Positions 15,884 through 26,031 of a DNA stretch of 64,000 bases are shown one piece after another. How positions within the stretch are numbered: position 1 is the first letter of the stretch; the number at the start of each line of letters is the position of its first letter. The stretch comes from Enterococcus pallens ATCC BAA-351. GTDB lineage: Bacteria > Bacillota > Bacilli > Lactobacillales > Enterococcaceae. The notes under the pieces are model-generated. The model saw only the letters and a list, made by a program, of their open reading frames with translations, searched no databases and was not told the DNA's origin. The DNA is taken from positions 1,302,001 to 1,366,000 of the forward strand of contig NZ_ASWD01000001.1 in NCBI RefSeq assembly GCF_000407485.1. Reading direction: 5' to 3'. The position numbers and the translations under genes are program-made.

Positions 15884-17728
15884 ATGGATTATAAAACGAC
15901 AGCAAAACAAATTTTTGAACAGGTAGGCGGACAGGAAAATATTCGTTCAGCGACTCATTGTATGACTCGTTTACGTTTAATTTTGAAAGACGAAGGTCGC
16001 GTAAACGATGATCAGGTCAAGAAGATACCTGGTGTGATGGGTGTAATGAAAAAAGGTGGACAATATCAAATCATCATGGGAAATGATGTAGCTAATTATT
16101 ACCGAGAGTTAAGTAAATTAGGGAATTTCGCTTTAGCAGCCGAAGAGAGTTCTGAAGCGAAAGGTAATCTATTTGAGCGTTTCGTTGATGTAATTTCTAG
16201 CTGCATGTCACCGTTGATTCCGGCGATGCTGGGTGGTGGAATGATCAAGGTTTTGTTGATTGTATTGCCTTTAATTGGTGTTTTAAGTGCTGACTCGCAA
16301 ACGTTCGCAGTTCTATCATTCTTTGGTGATGCACCATTTTACTTTATGCCAATCATGTTAGCCTACACAGCGGCTCAGAAATTTAAAGTTACTCCAATGC
16401 TTGCGGTTACAATCGCCGGTATCATGCTGCATCCGAATTTTACGGCATTAGTTGCAGAAGGAAGTCCATTAAGTGTGTTCGGTTTACCAATTACCTTAGC
16501 CTCTTATGGTTCATCAGTTATTCCAATTTTAATTATGGTCTGGCTAATGAAATACATTGAAGGTGCCTTCAATAAGGTTATCCCAGCCGTGATGAAAAGC
16601 TTTACTCAGCCTTTGTTAGTAATTTTAGTTTCAGGTGTGATTGCTTTAGTAGTGGTTGGCCCATTGGGAACCTTTGCTGGACAAGGCTTATCAGCAGCCA
16701 TTGTCTGGGTTCAAGGAAAAGCTGGTTGGTTAGCCCTAGGTTTGATGGCTGCTTTTATGCCTTTGATTGTTATGACAGGCATGCACTGGGCCTTTGCACC
16801 GATTTTCTTAATTGCTTCACCAGCAACACCAGATATTTTAATTTTACCTGCAATGTTGGCGGCAAACTTAGCTCAAGGTGCGGCTGCATTAGCTGTTTCA
16901 GTAAAAGCCAAAGATAAAAACTTAAAGCAAGTGGCTTTAGCATCCGGGATATCTGCTTTGTTGGCAGGAGTTACTGAGCCGGCTTTGTATGGTGTTACTC
17001 TGAAATATAAACGACCTTTATATGCAGCGATGATTTCTGGTGCAATTTGTGGTGTATACATGGGCTTTACAGGTCTGGAATCTTATGCCTTTGCAGTTCC
17101 GTCATTGGTCGCTTTACCACAATTTATTGGTGAAAATTCTGGCAACATTATCAATGCTTGTATTGTTGCTGCTGCTTCAATTATCTTAACATTTGTATTA
17201 ACCTGGATTTTTGGCATTGAAGAAGATACGCCAGCTGATGAAACAATTTTAGAAGTGCCAACAGGCAGCAGCGATCCTAAAAGGGTATTTGCCCCTGTTA
17301 AAGGAGAAGTGATTCCTTTAGAGCAAGTAAATGATTCAGCGTTCTCGAAAAAAATGATGGGTGAAGGCATAGCCATTATTCCTTCAGATGATATGATTCG
17401 TGCTCCTTTTGATGGAACGGTGACAGCAATCTTCCCGACAAAGCATGCCATCGGCCTAACCAGTGATGCAGGCTTAGAGCTATTGATCCATGTAGGGATT
17501 GATACCGTTGAATTAGCAGGTCAACATTTTGAAGCACTGGTCTCAGCTGATGAGCGGATTACAGTAGGTCAGCCATTGTTGAAAGTAGACTTTGCAGCCA
17601 TTAAGGAAGCTGGCTACGATACAGTCACACCAATTGTTGTGACCAACTCCGATCATTTTATTGATGTAGTGGCTAAAGATGAAATGAAGACAGCTAATTA
17701 TGACGAAGCTGTGTTGTACGTTGTATAA
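15884..17728 (+). CDS. bglP: PTS beta-glucoside-specific EIIBCA component
   Basis: A 614-residue three-domain permease. EIIB carries C26 in THCMTRLR. EIIC occupies about residues 100-450 with multiple membrane helices (GMHWAFAPIF, TEPALYGVTL). The C-terminal EIIA carries the histidines of TKHAIG and LLIHVGIDTVEL. It imports and phosphorylates beta-glucosides such as salicin, arbutin or cellobiose. The start is ATG 15884 after AAAAGGAGTG; a GTG nine bases upstream overlaps the ribosome site. It lies between licT and bglA. Confidence 0.93.
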   Translation: MDYKTTAKQIFEQVGGQENIRSATHCMTRLRLILKDEGRVNDDQVKKIPGVMGVMKKGGQYQIIMGNDVANYYRELSKLGNFALAAEESSEAKGNLFERFVDVISSCMSPLIPAMLGGGMIKVLLIVLPLIGVLSADSQTFAVLSFFGDAPFYFMPIMLAYTAAQKFKVTPMLAVTIAGIMLHPNFTALVAEGSPLSVFGLPITLASYGSSVIPILIMVWLMKYIEGAFNKVIPAVMKSFTQPLLVILVSGVIALVVVGPLGTFAGQGLSAAIVWVQGKAGWLALGLMAAFMPLIVMTGMHWAFAPIFLIASPATPDILILPAMLAANLAQGAAALAVSVKAKDKNLKQVALASGISALLAGVTEPALYGVTLKYKRPLYAAMISGAICGVYMGFTGLESYAFAVPSLVALPQFIGENSGNIINACIVAAASIILTFVLTWIFGIEEDTPADETILEVPTGSSDPKRVFAPVKGEVIPLEQVNDSAFSKKMMGEGIAIIPSDDMIRAPFDGTVTAIFPTKHAIGLTSDAGLELLIHVGIDTVELAGQHFEALVSADERITVGQPLLKVDFAAIKEAGYDTVTPIVVTNSDHFIDVVAKDEMKTANYDEAVLYVV

Positions 17729-19162
<1,434 letters not shown>

Positions 19163-19167
19163 AGCTG

Positions 19168-19204
19168 AATCTGCTGTTTTCTTCGGAGAATAGCAGATTT
19201 TTTA
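19168..19204 (+). terminator. Terminator of the bgl operon
   Basis: AATCTGCT and AGCAGATT with an inner TTTTC/GAA pairing around TTCGGA, followed by a T-run. Confidence 0.9.
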
Positions 19205-19281
19205 TTTAAAAAGCTTTGCATTTGTCCAAGATACAGGTACACTTTGAGTGAATAATCTATGATAGATAGCGAGGACTACAT

Positions 19282-20283
19282 ATGGCTAATAAAAAAATCA
19301 CCATTAAAGACGTAGCGAAACGAGCAGGCGTTTCAATTGCCACCGTTTCACAAATTTTAAACGGCAACGCTGAGAAGTTCACCCGAAAAACAATCGATAA
19401 AGTAATGGAAGCAAAAATCGAGCTCAACTATGAACCTGATTATTTTGCACGACGGATGATTGTAAAAAAGAGTAAAACGATTGGTGTGCTGGTGCCAGAC
19501 ATTACGAATCCCTTCTTTGGTCAGCTGTTACGTGGTGTAGAAAAAGTGCTGTATCGGGAAAATTTTGTCGCAATGTTTTGTAATGCCGATTTGGACGAAC
19601 ATAAGGAAAGAGATTATTTGGAAGAATTAAGTCGAAGGGGGGTAGATGGTTTTATTATTGCCAGCTCCGCCATTTCCAATCAAGTAATCATGGAAACCTT
19701 ACGAAAAAAAGATTTGCCTTTTATTGTATTGGATCAGAAAAAGGCAGATGGTTTTAGTGATGCGGTATTAACAGATGACTTTCTAGGAGGACGTTTGGCT
19801 GCGCAGCATTTAGCTGAGCTGGGGCATCAAAAGGTAGCAGTGGTAATGCCCAAAGAAGCTCCCGACAATATTCAAAAACGTTTGGCAGGTTTTCGTGAAA
19901 TTTTCCCTGCAGCCAAAGTGATCAATAGCCAGCTCTCTAAACTTGGGGGTCGAGCTGCTGCAGCACAAATCTCCGTGGAAGATGTTACCGGAATATTTGC
20001 GATAAATGATGAGATTGCCTTTGGTCTATATTTAGGTCTAAATGAAGCAGGCAAACAAATTCCTGAGGACTACAGCATCGTGGGCTATGATAATATCGAC
20101 ATGTGTGAATACGTAACCCCGCAGCTGACTTCGATTGCTCAACCAGTTTTTGAGTTGGGGCAAACAACAGCGGAGCTTTTATTGGAACGAATTGCCCAGC
20201 CAGAAAAAGAATGGGAAGAGAAAATGTTGCCGGTCCATTTAGTTAAAAGACAATCCACCAAAAATATGAAACAGCACACTTGA
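19282..20283 (+). CDS. rbsR: LacI-family ribose operon repressor
   Basis: A 333-residue repressor. The N-terminal LacI helix-turn-helix reads TIKDVAKRAGVSIATVSQIL, followed by a periplasmic-binding-protein-like effector domain (GVLVPDITNPFFGQL, SIVGYDNIDMCEY). It precedes rbsK-rbsD-rbsU, and two LacI-type operators stand between it and rbsK, so it most likely represses this operon until ribose is present. Confidence 0.88.
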   Translation: MANKKITIKDVAKRAGVSIATVSQILNGNAEKFTRKTIDKVMEAKIELNYEPDYFARRMIVKKSKTIGVLVPDITNPFFGQLLRGVEKVLYRENFVAMFCNADLDEHKERDYLEELSRRGVDGFIIASSAISNQVIMETLRKKDLPFIVLDQKKADGFSDAVLTDDFLGGRLAAQHLAELGHQKVAVVMPKEAPDNIQKRLAGFREIFPAAKVINSQLSKLGGRAAAAQISVEDVTGIFAINDEIAFGLYLGLNEAGKQIPEDYSIVGYDNIDMCEYVTPQLTSIAQPVFELGQTTAELLLERIAQPEKEWEEKMLPVHLVKRQSTKNMKQHT

Positions 20284-20322
20284 AATAGCTTTCAGGATGT
20301 GCTATATTTTTGTCATAGAAAT

Positions 20323-20349
20323 TTAAAACGTTTTAGTAAAACGTTTTTA
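20323..20349. promoter_or_regulatory. Tandem LacI-family operators before rbsK
   Basis: TTAAAACGTTTTAG (20323-20336) and GTAAAACGTTTTTA (20336-20349) are adjacent near-palindromes with the central CG typical of LacI-family sites. RbsR is the likely ligand, though such sites can also resemble cre. Confidence 0.65.
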
Positions 20350-20393
20350 AAAGAAAACTTAAAACGGATCAAAAAAGAAACGGAGTGAACGAA

Positions 20394-21299
20394 ATGAATA
20401 CGATTACAATTATTGGCAGTATTAACTTGGACCGGACGATTCGTGTAAAGAAAATGCCAAAACCAGGTGAAACCATGCACACCAAAGAAATTTTCTCAGC
20501 CGGTGGAGGTAAAGGAGCCAACCAAGCGGTAGCAGCTAGACGTTCCGGAGCAAAAACCAACTTTATTGGTGCTGTCGGGAATGATGATGCGGGTCAAATG
20601 ATGACGGATCTTTTAAACCAAGAGGAAATTGATTTGACTGCAGTAGCAACTCTTGACAATCAAGCAACTGGTCAAGCCTACATTATTGTTGATGATCAAG
20701 GGGAAAACAGCATAATGATCCATGCTGGTGCCAATAATGTCTTTACTCCAGATCATGTAAAGGAGCACGTGGAAATTATTCAGGCAAGTGATTTTCTGAT
20801 TACTCAGTTTGAAAGCGCTATGGACAGTACTATTGCTGCTTTTACTATCGCTCGCAAGGCTGGGGTAAAAACGATTTTGAATCCAGCGCCGGCTTTAGAG
20901 GAAGTTCCCAAAGAATTACTGGAAGTCACTGATATGATTATTCCAAATGAAACAGAAACCGAAATTTTGACTGGATTTACCATTACAGATGAAGCCAGTA
21001 TGAAACAAGCTGCAGAGCATTTGCACCAATTAGGCATTGAAGCAGTAATCATCACTATTGGCAGTAAAGGAGCTTTTTATGATGTCGCTGGTCGAAGTGG
21101 GATTGTGCCAGCCTTCAAAGTCAAAGCAGTGGATACAACTGCTGCTGGCGATACGTTTATCGGTGCAATGAGCAGTATTCTAACCAAAGATTTTAGTAAT
21201 TTGGAAGAAGCAATTGAGTATGGAAATAAAGCATCTTCCTTAACCGTCCAACGCTTTGGCGCCCAACCATCAATCCCATATAAGAATGAATTGAACTAA
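20394..21299 (+). CDS. rbsK: Ribokinase
   Basis: A 301-residue PfkB-family kinase that phosphorylates D-ribose to ribose-5-phosphate. The N-terminal motif GSINLD, the SAGGGKGANQAVAARRSGA segment and the C-terminal DTTAAGDTFIGA with the catalytic Asp of AAGD are all present. The start is ATG 20394 after ACGGAGTG; the upstream GTG at 20385 is within the ribosome site. It is followed by rbsD after 18 bases. Confidence 0.95.
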   Translation: MNTITIIGSINLDRTIRVKKMPKPGETMHTKEIFSAGGGKGANQAVAARRSGAKTNFIGAVGNDDAGQMMTDLLNQEEIDLTAVATLDNQATGQAYIIVDDQGENSIMIHAGANNVFTPDHVKEHVEIIQASDFLITQFESAMDSTIAAFTIARKAGVKTILNPAPALEEVPKELLEVTDMIIPNETETEILTGFTITDEASMKQAAEHLHQLGIEAVIITIGSKGAFYDVAGRSGIVPAFKVKAVDTTAAGDTFIGAMSSILTKDFSNLEEAIEYGNKASSLTVQRFGAQPSIPYKNELN

Positions 21300-21317
21300 C
21301 GAAAGGAAGTTTTATTG

Positions 21318-21713
21318 ATGAAAAAAACTAAAGTTATCAACTCAGATATTTCGCGAGTAATCGCTCAAATGGGTCATTTTGACAAATTAAGTATTGGGGA
21401 TGCGGGCATGCCGGTTCCCTCTATGACTGAAAAAATCGATTTAGCCGTTGACAATGGTATTCCAAGCTTCATGGAGGTATTGAATAATGTGCTAGAAGAA
21501 CTGGAGGTCCAACGGATTTATTTAGCTGAAGAAATCAAATCAGAAAATCCAGCCATACTAGAGGCGATTCAAAAACGTTTGCCAGACACACCAGTGACCT
21601 TCATTCCACATAACGAAATGAAGCAGGAATTGAACAATGTTCATGCCTTTATACGCACAGGGGAAATGAGTCCCTATGCTAATATCTTGCTAGAAAGCGG
21701 CGTTGTTTTTTAA
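21318..21713 (+). CDS. rbsD: D-ribose pyranase
   Basis: A 131-residue protein of the RbsD family, which interconverts pyranose and furanose forms of ribose so that ribokinase can act. The segment [18 protein letters not shown] with the conserved His and Asp is diagnostic. The start is ATG 21318 after GAAAGGAAG. It lies between rbsK and the putative transporter. Confidence 0.93.
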   Translation: MKKTKVINSDISRVIAQMGHFDKLSIGDAGMPVPSMTEKIDLAVDNGIPSFMEVLNNVLEELEVQRIYLAEEIKSENPAILEAIQKRLPDTPVTFIPHNEMKQELNNVHAFIRTGEMSPYANILLESGVVF

Positions 21714-21749
21714 AAGAAATGAATCTTAGGACAAAGAAATGATTGTCCG

Positions 21750-21806
21750 GCTTCGCAAATAATATCGGTGATCAGTTGCAGAGATTTGCGAAGCTTTGCT
21801 ATTTTT
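21750..21806 (+). terminator. Attenuator hairpin between rbsD and rbsU
   Basis: GCTTCGCAAAT and ATTTGCGAAGC are perfect 11-base arms around a 23-base loop, followed by TTTGCTATTTTT. Termination may be partial and lower transporter expression relative to rbsKD. Confidence 0.65.
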
Positions 21807-21820
21807 AAGGAGGAATTATT

Positions 21821-22708
21821 ATGAATGCTACGGCATTATTAATTGGTCTTGGACCATTGCTTGGCTGGGGACTTTATCCCACCATTGCATCTAAAATCGG
21901 GGGACGTCCCGTAAATCAAATATTGGGCTCCACCATTGGTACGTTAATTTTCGCTTTTGTTTTTGCACTTGTTAATGGCTTGAGTTTTCCAACAGGCATG
22001 GATTTAGTCTTTTCTATTTTATCAGGTGTTGGCTGGGCGATCGCCCAAATTATTACCTTTAAGTCCTTTACTCTCATCGGCTCATCACGGGCAATGCCGA
22101 TTACAACGGCCTTTCAGCTGTTAGGCGCTTCACTTTGGGGTGTGCTAGCATTAGGGAACTGGCCTGGAACAACTGCTAAATTGTTAGGTGGGTTAGCATT
22201 GATCTTGATCATTATTGGTGCTTGGATGACGGTATGGACGGAAGAAAAAAACAAAGAAAACAGCAGTCTCTTGAAGTCAGCAGTTATCTTGTTGGCGGTC
22301 GGTGAAATTGGTTATTGGGCTTATTCCGCTGCACCACAAGCAACCAATATTGATGGCATGCACGCGTTCTTCCCACAAGCAATTGGGATGGTGATCGTGG
22401 CGGTGGTTTATTCAGCAATTCTGACATCGAAGGATTCTGAGCCTTCTGCTTTTAAAGAAGCTGTTTCTTACAAGCATATTTTCTCAGGCTTCTTCTTTGC
22501 TTTTGCCGCGCTGACTTATCTGATTTCTGCCCAACCGAATATGAATGGGTTAGCAACCGGTTTTATTTTGTCACAGACTTCAGTAGTTTTAGCAACCTTA
22601 ACGGGCATCTGGTTCTTAGGACAAAAGAAAACCAAAAAAGAAATGACTGTTACTATTATCGGCTTGCTTCTTATCTTGGCAGCCGCTGCAATGACTGTGA
22701 TGCTTTAG
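21821..22708 (+). CDS. rbsU: GRP-family sugar uptake protein, probable ribose transporter
   Basis: A 295-residue membrane protein with about ten short hydrophobic helices. It belongs to the glucose/ribose porter (GRP, RbsU/GlcU) family (LLGWGLYPTIASKIGGRPVN, TGIWFLGQKKTKKE). Its position after rbsKD, and the absence of an rbsACB transporter nearby, supports a role in ribose uptake. AAGGAGG precedes the ATG. Confidence 0.88.
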   Translation: MNATALLIGLGPLLGWGLYPTIASKIGGRPVNQILGSTIGTLIFAFVFALVNGLSFPTGMDLVFSILSGVGWAIAQIITFKSFTLIGSSRAMPITTAFQLLGASLWGVLALGNWPGTTAKLLGGLALILIIIGAWMTVWTEEKNKENSSLLKSAVILLAVGEIGYWAYSAAPQATNIDGMHAFFPQAIGMVIVAVVYSAILTSKDSEPSAFKEAVSYKHIFSGFFFAFAALTYLISAQPNMNGLATGFILSQTSVVLATLTGIWFLGQKKTKKEMTVTIIGLLLILAAAAMTVML

Positions 22709-22712
22709 ATTC

Positions 22713-22740
22713 AAAAAAAGTCGCTCTTCGCGGCTTTTTT
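22713..22740. terminator. Terminator of the ribose operon
   Basis: AAAAAAGTCGC and GCGGCTTTTTT pair around TCTTC; an A-run before and T-run after make it potentially bidirectional. Confidence 0.88.
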
Positions 22741-22772
22741 GGTACCTTTAGAAAAAAGGAGGGGTGCTTTTG

Positions 22773-23048
22773 TTGAAGAAATAAACAGGGAGTATAGTTG
22801 CTGCAGGTATCTTATGTCTTTTAGTCATTTGGAAAATTAATGACCAGTCACAACCGAAGAACAATGAATCACGCTTTGCCAGTGAATGGTAAACAGAGGA
22901 TCAGCAGATAAGGTTAACCTTTCAAGAAAAAGCTGGAGAGATTGAACTTACTTCTCAGAACGTGGAGGAACAAGAAAAGGCAATGCCGCAGATAATGACG
23001 GTTGAGCACTACCATGCCGATTATAATCGCTGGATTTCAGCTGAATAA
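22773..23048 (+). pseudogene. Decayed small membrane/secreted protein gene with two in-frame stops
   Basis: One frame running from TTG 22773, placed 8-9 bases after AAAGGAGGGG, to TAA 23046-23048 spells a coherent protein of about 90 codons. It has a hydrophobic leader (GSIVAAGILCLLVIW), then a polar body ending EHYHADYNRWISAE. It is interrupted by stop codons at 22782 (codon 4) and 22890. The intact ribosome site and the consistent frame after the stops show recent decay. The family is not recognised; it may have been a small lipoprotein or anchored extracytoplasmic protein. Confidence 0.7.
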
Positions 23049-23095
23049 GCCGATAAATTAATTTCGAAAGAAAAAATTTGAAAAATCAGCAAGTT

Positions 23096-23125
23096 TTGTT
23101 TGTAATTTCCTTCATTTTATATTAT
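23096..23125 (+). promoter_or_regulatory. Promoter of the T-box leader
   Basis: TTGTTT at 23096-23101 and TATTAT at 23120-23125 are 18 bases apart. Transcription would start near 23132 at the base of T-box stem I. Confidence 0.5.
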
Positions 23126-23131
23126 CATCAA

Positions 23132-23440
23132 TCCAACATAATATTTCGTGTAGAAGAGAAGAGTAATCATAACGTGAACATTAGCAGAGACTCCGGTTGG
23201 TGAAAAAGGAGAATGGAAAGTTAAGGTGAAGATGAGCTCGGAGCATTTAAGCTGTTCACGCAGCTTAAACGGTCGCAACCGTTATTTTGCCGCGTATCTA
23301 TTTAGCTAAGTCTAAGTACGTACGGTTGAGGTATTAGAGAACTAATACGAATAAGGGTGGTACCGCGAAAGCATTCGTCCCTTGGGCTGTTAAGCAATTA
23401 ACAGGTCAAGGGATGAATGCTTTTTTTGCATTTCATCAAC
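23132..23440 (+). promoter_or_regulatory. T-box riboswitch, probable methionine specifier
   Basis: The T-box sequence AAGGGTGGTACCGCG is at 23353-23367, and stem I elements (AGAGTAATC, GAAGATGAGCTC) precede it. The specifier-loop candidate is ATG at 23232-23234, a methionine codon, which fits the downstream methionine-binding lipoprotein. Uncharged tRNA would stabilise the antiterminator and allow transcription of metQ and msrA. Confidence 0.88.
23367..23430 (+). terminator. T-box terminator
   Basis: AAAGCATTCGTCCCTTG and CAAGGGATGAATGCTTT form a long stem followed by a T-run; its 5' arm competes with the antiterminator. Confidence 0.88.
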
Positions 23441-23460
23441 AAAAAAGGAGGAAAACAAGG

Positions 23461-24276
23461 ATGAAAAAAATAGTTAGCTTTTTAGTTTTAACTGGGCTTT
23501 TATTATTGGCTGGCTGCAGCAACAAAGCATCTGGCAGTGATGCGGAGACATTAAAGGTAGGGGCTTCCCCAACCCCTCATGCTGAAATTTTGGAACATAT
23601 TAAGCCGTTACTGAAAAAAGAAGGGGTCAATTTGGAGATCGTAAAGTTTGATGATTACATTTTACCTAATAAGTCTTTAGCAGAAGGAGAGATTGATGCC
23701 AATTATTTCTCAACGGTTCCTTACTTTAACTTGCAGAAGGCCGAAAATAATTATGATTTTGCCAATGTAGCAGGCATTCATTTAGAACCGATGGGTATTT
23801 ATTCTCATGATATAAAAAAGGTAGCTGATATTCCAGAAGGGGCAACGGTGATTGTGTCCAATGTAGCTTCTGAATGGGGAAGAGTGCTGCGAATTTTTGA
23901 ACAGAATGGCTTGATCAAGGTTAAAGAGGGAGTTGCGATTGATAAGGCAACCTTTAATGATATCACTGATAATCCTAAAAAGTTAGTCTTCAAGCATGAT
24001 GTAGAGCCTACCCTGCTGGCGACAGCTTATGAAAACAAAGAGGGGGATTTAGTAGCTATCAATTCTAACTTTGCCTACGAAAAAGGGTTGAATCCAGTGA
24101 AGGACTCGTTGATGCTAGAAGATAAGGATTCTCCATATGTGAATATTATTGCTACTAGGACTAAAGACAAAGACGATCCGCGAGTGAAAAAGCTGGTTGC
24201 AGCCTTGCAAGATAAAGAAGTACAAGCTTGGATCGAAGAAAAATGGGGCGGCTCAGTAATTCCCGTCAGTAAATAG
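23461..24276 (+). CDS. metQ: MetQ/NlpA-family methionine-binding lipoprotein
   Basis: A 271-residue substrate-binding lipoprotein. The signal peptide ends in the lipobox LLAGC with C19 as the lipidated residue, followed by the NlpA-family body (LKVGASPTPHAEILEHIKP, DANYFSTVPYFNLQK). The start is ATG 23461 after AAAGGAGGAAAACAAGG; an upstream in-frame ATG lies inside the terminator hairpin. No metN or metI gene adjoins it, so it probably serves a transporter encoded elsewhere. A T-box with a probable Met codon controls it. Confidence 0.9.
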   Translation: MKKIVSFLVLTGLLLLAGCSNKASGSDAETLKVGASPTPHAEILEHIKPLLKKEGVNLEIVKFDDYILPNKSLAEGEIDANYFSTVPYFNLQKAENNYDFANVAGIHLEPMGIYSHDIKKVADIPEGATVIVSNVASEWGRVLRIFEQNGLIKVKEGVAIDKATFNDITDNPKKLVFKHDVEPTLLATAYENKEGDLVAINSNFAYEKGLNPVKDSLMLEDKDSPYVNIIATRTKDKDDPRVKKLVAALQDKEVQAWIEEKWGGSVIPVSK

Positions 24277-24317
24277 CTGCTACAGAAATTGAAACAAATG
24301 AAGTGGAGGAATGAATA

Positions 24318-24833
24318 ATGGAACGTGCAATTTTCGCTGGAGGCTGCTTTTGGTGCATGATTAAGCCCTTTGATGCTTTACCAGGCATTCACTCTGTATT
24401 TTCAGGCTACACTGGAGGACATGTAGAAAATCCAACTTATGAACAAGTGAAGAGTCATCAAACCGGACATACCGAAGCGGTAGAAATTATTTTTGATCCC
24501 GAACAAATTTCTTACAAGGAATTAGTCGAGCTATATTGGCAGCAGACCGATCCCACCGATGCTTTCGGCCAATTCGAAGATCGCGGTGACAACTATCGTC
24601 CAGTGATTTTCTACTTTAATGAAGAACAAAGACAGATTGCTGAAGAAAGTAAACAAGCTTTGGCTGATAGCGGCAAGTTTAAAGAACCGATTGTTACTAG
24701 TATCGAACCTGCTGTTACCTTTTATTTAGCAGAAGAAGAGCATCAAGATTATTATAAGAAGCATCCTGAAAATTATGCCCGTAATGCCAAACGCAGAAAA
24801 ACGTTTATTGAAAATGTTTGGCTAGAAAAATAG
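24318..24833 (+). CDS. msrA: Peptide methionine sulfoxide reductase A
   Basis: A 171-residue enzyme that reduces methionine-S-sulfoxide in proteins or free form. The catalytic C10 is in AGGCFWCM, and [15 protein letters not shown] and GHTEAVEI are MsrA landmarks. GTGGAGGAATG precedes the ATG. Only 41 bases and no terminator separate it from metQ, so both are probably induced by methionine shortage through the T-box. Confidence 0.95.
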   Translation: MERAIFAGGCFWCMIKPFDALPGIHSVFSGYTGGHVENPTYEQVKSHQTGHTEAVEIIFDPEQISYKELVELYWQQTDPTDAFGQFEDRGDNYRPVIFYFNEEQRQIAEESKQALADSGKFKEPIVTSIEPAVTFYLAEEEHQDYYKKHPENYARNAKRRKTFIENVWLEK

Positions 24834-24850
24834 AAATTTCTTCACAGCTC

Positions 24851-24879
24851 TTGAATCCTCTGACTTGTTTCGGTAAGAT
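24851..24879 (+). promoter_or_regulatory. Promoter of the acetyltransferase pair
   Basis: TTGAAT at 24851-24856 and TAAGAT at 24874-24879 are spaced by 17 bases, just upstream of the GTG start at 24904. Confidence 0.5.
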
Positions 24880-24903
24880 AAGCAGAAAAAAGGGGGATCG
24901 GGT

Positions 24904-25422
24904 GTGGGAATACAAATAAAAGCAATCAACGAGTTAGAAGTAAAAGCACTGCAAAAATTGAGTCTTCAAACATTCAATGATACGTTTAGTGCACAAAATA
25001 CGCCAGAAAACATGGAAGCTTATGTTTCTGAAGCCTTTCAATTAACGAAATTGGCAGCCGAGCTGCAGCATCCGGATTCTGCTTTCTTTTTCATTTACAC
25101 GGATGATCAACTGGCAGGCTATCTAAAAGTAAATGTCGAGCAAGCTCAAACAGAGGACATTGCTGAGAACGCCTTAGAAATCGAACGAATCTACGTGGAT
25201 AAAGCCTTTAAGGGTCAAGGTTTAGGAAAACAATTAATCGAAAAAGCTATCGCTGTTGCACAAGAAAAGGGTAAGTCCTCCGTTTGGTTAGGCGTTTGGG
25301 AGAAAAATGAACCAGCGATAGGTTTTTATCAAAAGCAAGGGTTTCAGCAAGTCACCACACATTCTTTTTGGATGGGTGATGATGAACAAACGGATCTAAT
25401 CATGGTAAAAAAACTGAAGTAG
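24904..25422 (+). CDS. GNAT-family N-acetyltransferase (PaiA-like)
   Basis: A 172-residue GNAT protein. The acetyl-CoA loop motif appears as GQGLGKQLIEKA (about 106-117), and ERIYVDKAFKGQG and NEPAIGFYQKQGF are typical of the PaiA-like spermidine/protein acetyltransferase group. It starts with GTG after AGGGGG. A second GNAT gene follows after 16 bases. The substrate is unknown. Confidence 0.82.
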   Translation: MGIQIKAINELEVKALQKLSLQTFNDTFSAQNTPENMEAYVSEAFQLTKLAAELQHPDSAFFFIYTDDQLAGYLKVNVEQAQTEDIAENALEIERIYVDKAFKGQGLGKQLIEKAIAVAQEKGKSSVWLGVWEKNEPAIGFYQKQGFQQVTTHSFWMGDDEQTDLIMVKKLK

Positions 25423-25438
25423 AGGAAAGGAAGATAAA

Positions 25439-25981
25439 ATGAACATTCGCTTAGCAGAAGCAGCTGATGCATCGGCTCTATTGGCTATTTATGCCCCATA
25501 TGTAACTGATACGGCAATCACGTTTGAGTATGAGATTCCCAGCATTGAAGAGTTTACCCGAAGAATCACAGCGACACTAAAGGAGTATCCTTATTTAGTT
25601 GCTGAAAGCGAGCAAGGTGAACTTTTGGGTTATGCGTATGCACATGCATACAAAGAACGGGCCGCATACAATTGGAGTGTAGAAGTTACCGTTTATTTGT
25701 CAGAAAAGGCTAAAGGACAAGGGCTTGGGAAAAAATTATATCAAGCTTTGGAGACAGAGCTAAGTAAGCAAAACATTTTGATATTAACCGCCTGTATTAC
25801 TGGTGGTAATACCCACAGTATTCAATTTCATGAAAAATTGGGCTATCAGCAAGTAGGGGTTTTTAAACAAATTGGCTACAAATTTGAGCAGTGGCACGAT
25901 GTCTACTGGCTGCAAAAAACAATTGCTCAGCCAACTGTTCCTATGAAAAAGATGATTCCTTACCGAGAATTAAACATTTAG
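25439..25981 (+). CDS. GNAT-family N-acetyltransferase (phosphinothricin acetyltransferase-like)
   Basis: A 180-residue GNAT protein resembling the Pat/Bar group: IRLAEAADASALLAIYAPYV at the N-terminus, SVEVTVYLSEKAKGQGLGKKL for the acetyl-CoA site and HEKLGYQQVGVFKQIGYK near the end. Such proteins often acetylate amino-acid analogues. It follows the other GNAT gene in an apparent operon; GAGGAAAGGAAG is its ribosome site. Confidence 0.85.
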   Translation: MNIRLAEAADASALLAIYAPYVTDTAITFEYEIPSIEEFTRRITATLKEYPYLVAESEQGELLGYAYAHAYKERAAYNWSVEVTVYLSEKAKGQGLGKKLYQALETELSKQNILILTACITGGNTHSIQFHEKLGYQQVGVFKQIGYKFEQWHDVYWLQKTIAQPTVPMKKMIPYRELNI

Positions 25982-26031
25982 TGCATTTTTTGTTGTATAC
26001 TAAGTGAATTAGAACAATCTCGGAGGAGTTA

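Noticed and set aside
17083-17451. 122-codon minus-strand ORF opposite bglP
   Set aside because: Antisense shadow of the EIIC/EIIA region of bglP; no ribosome site or promoter.
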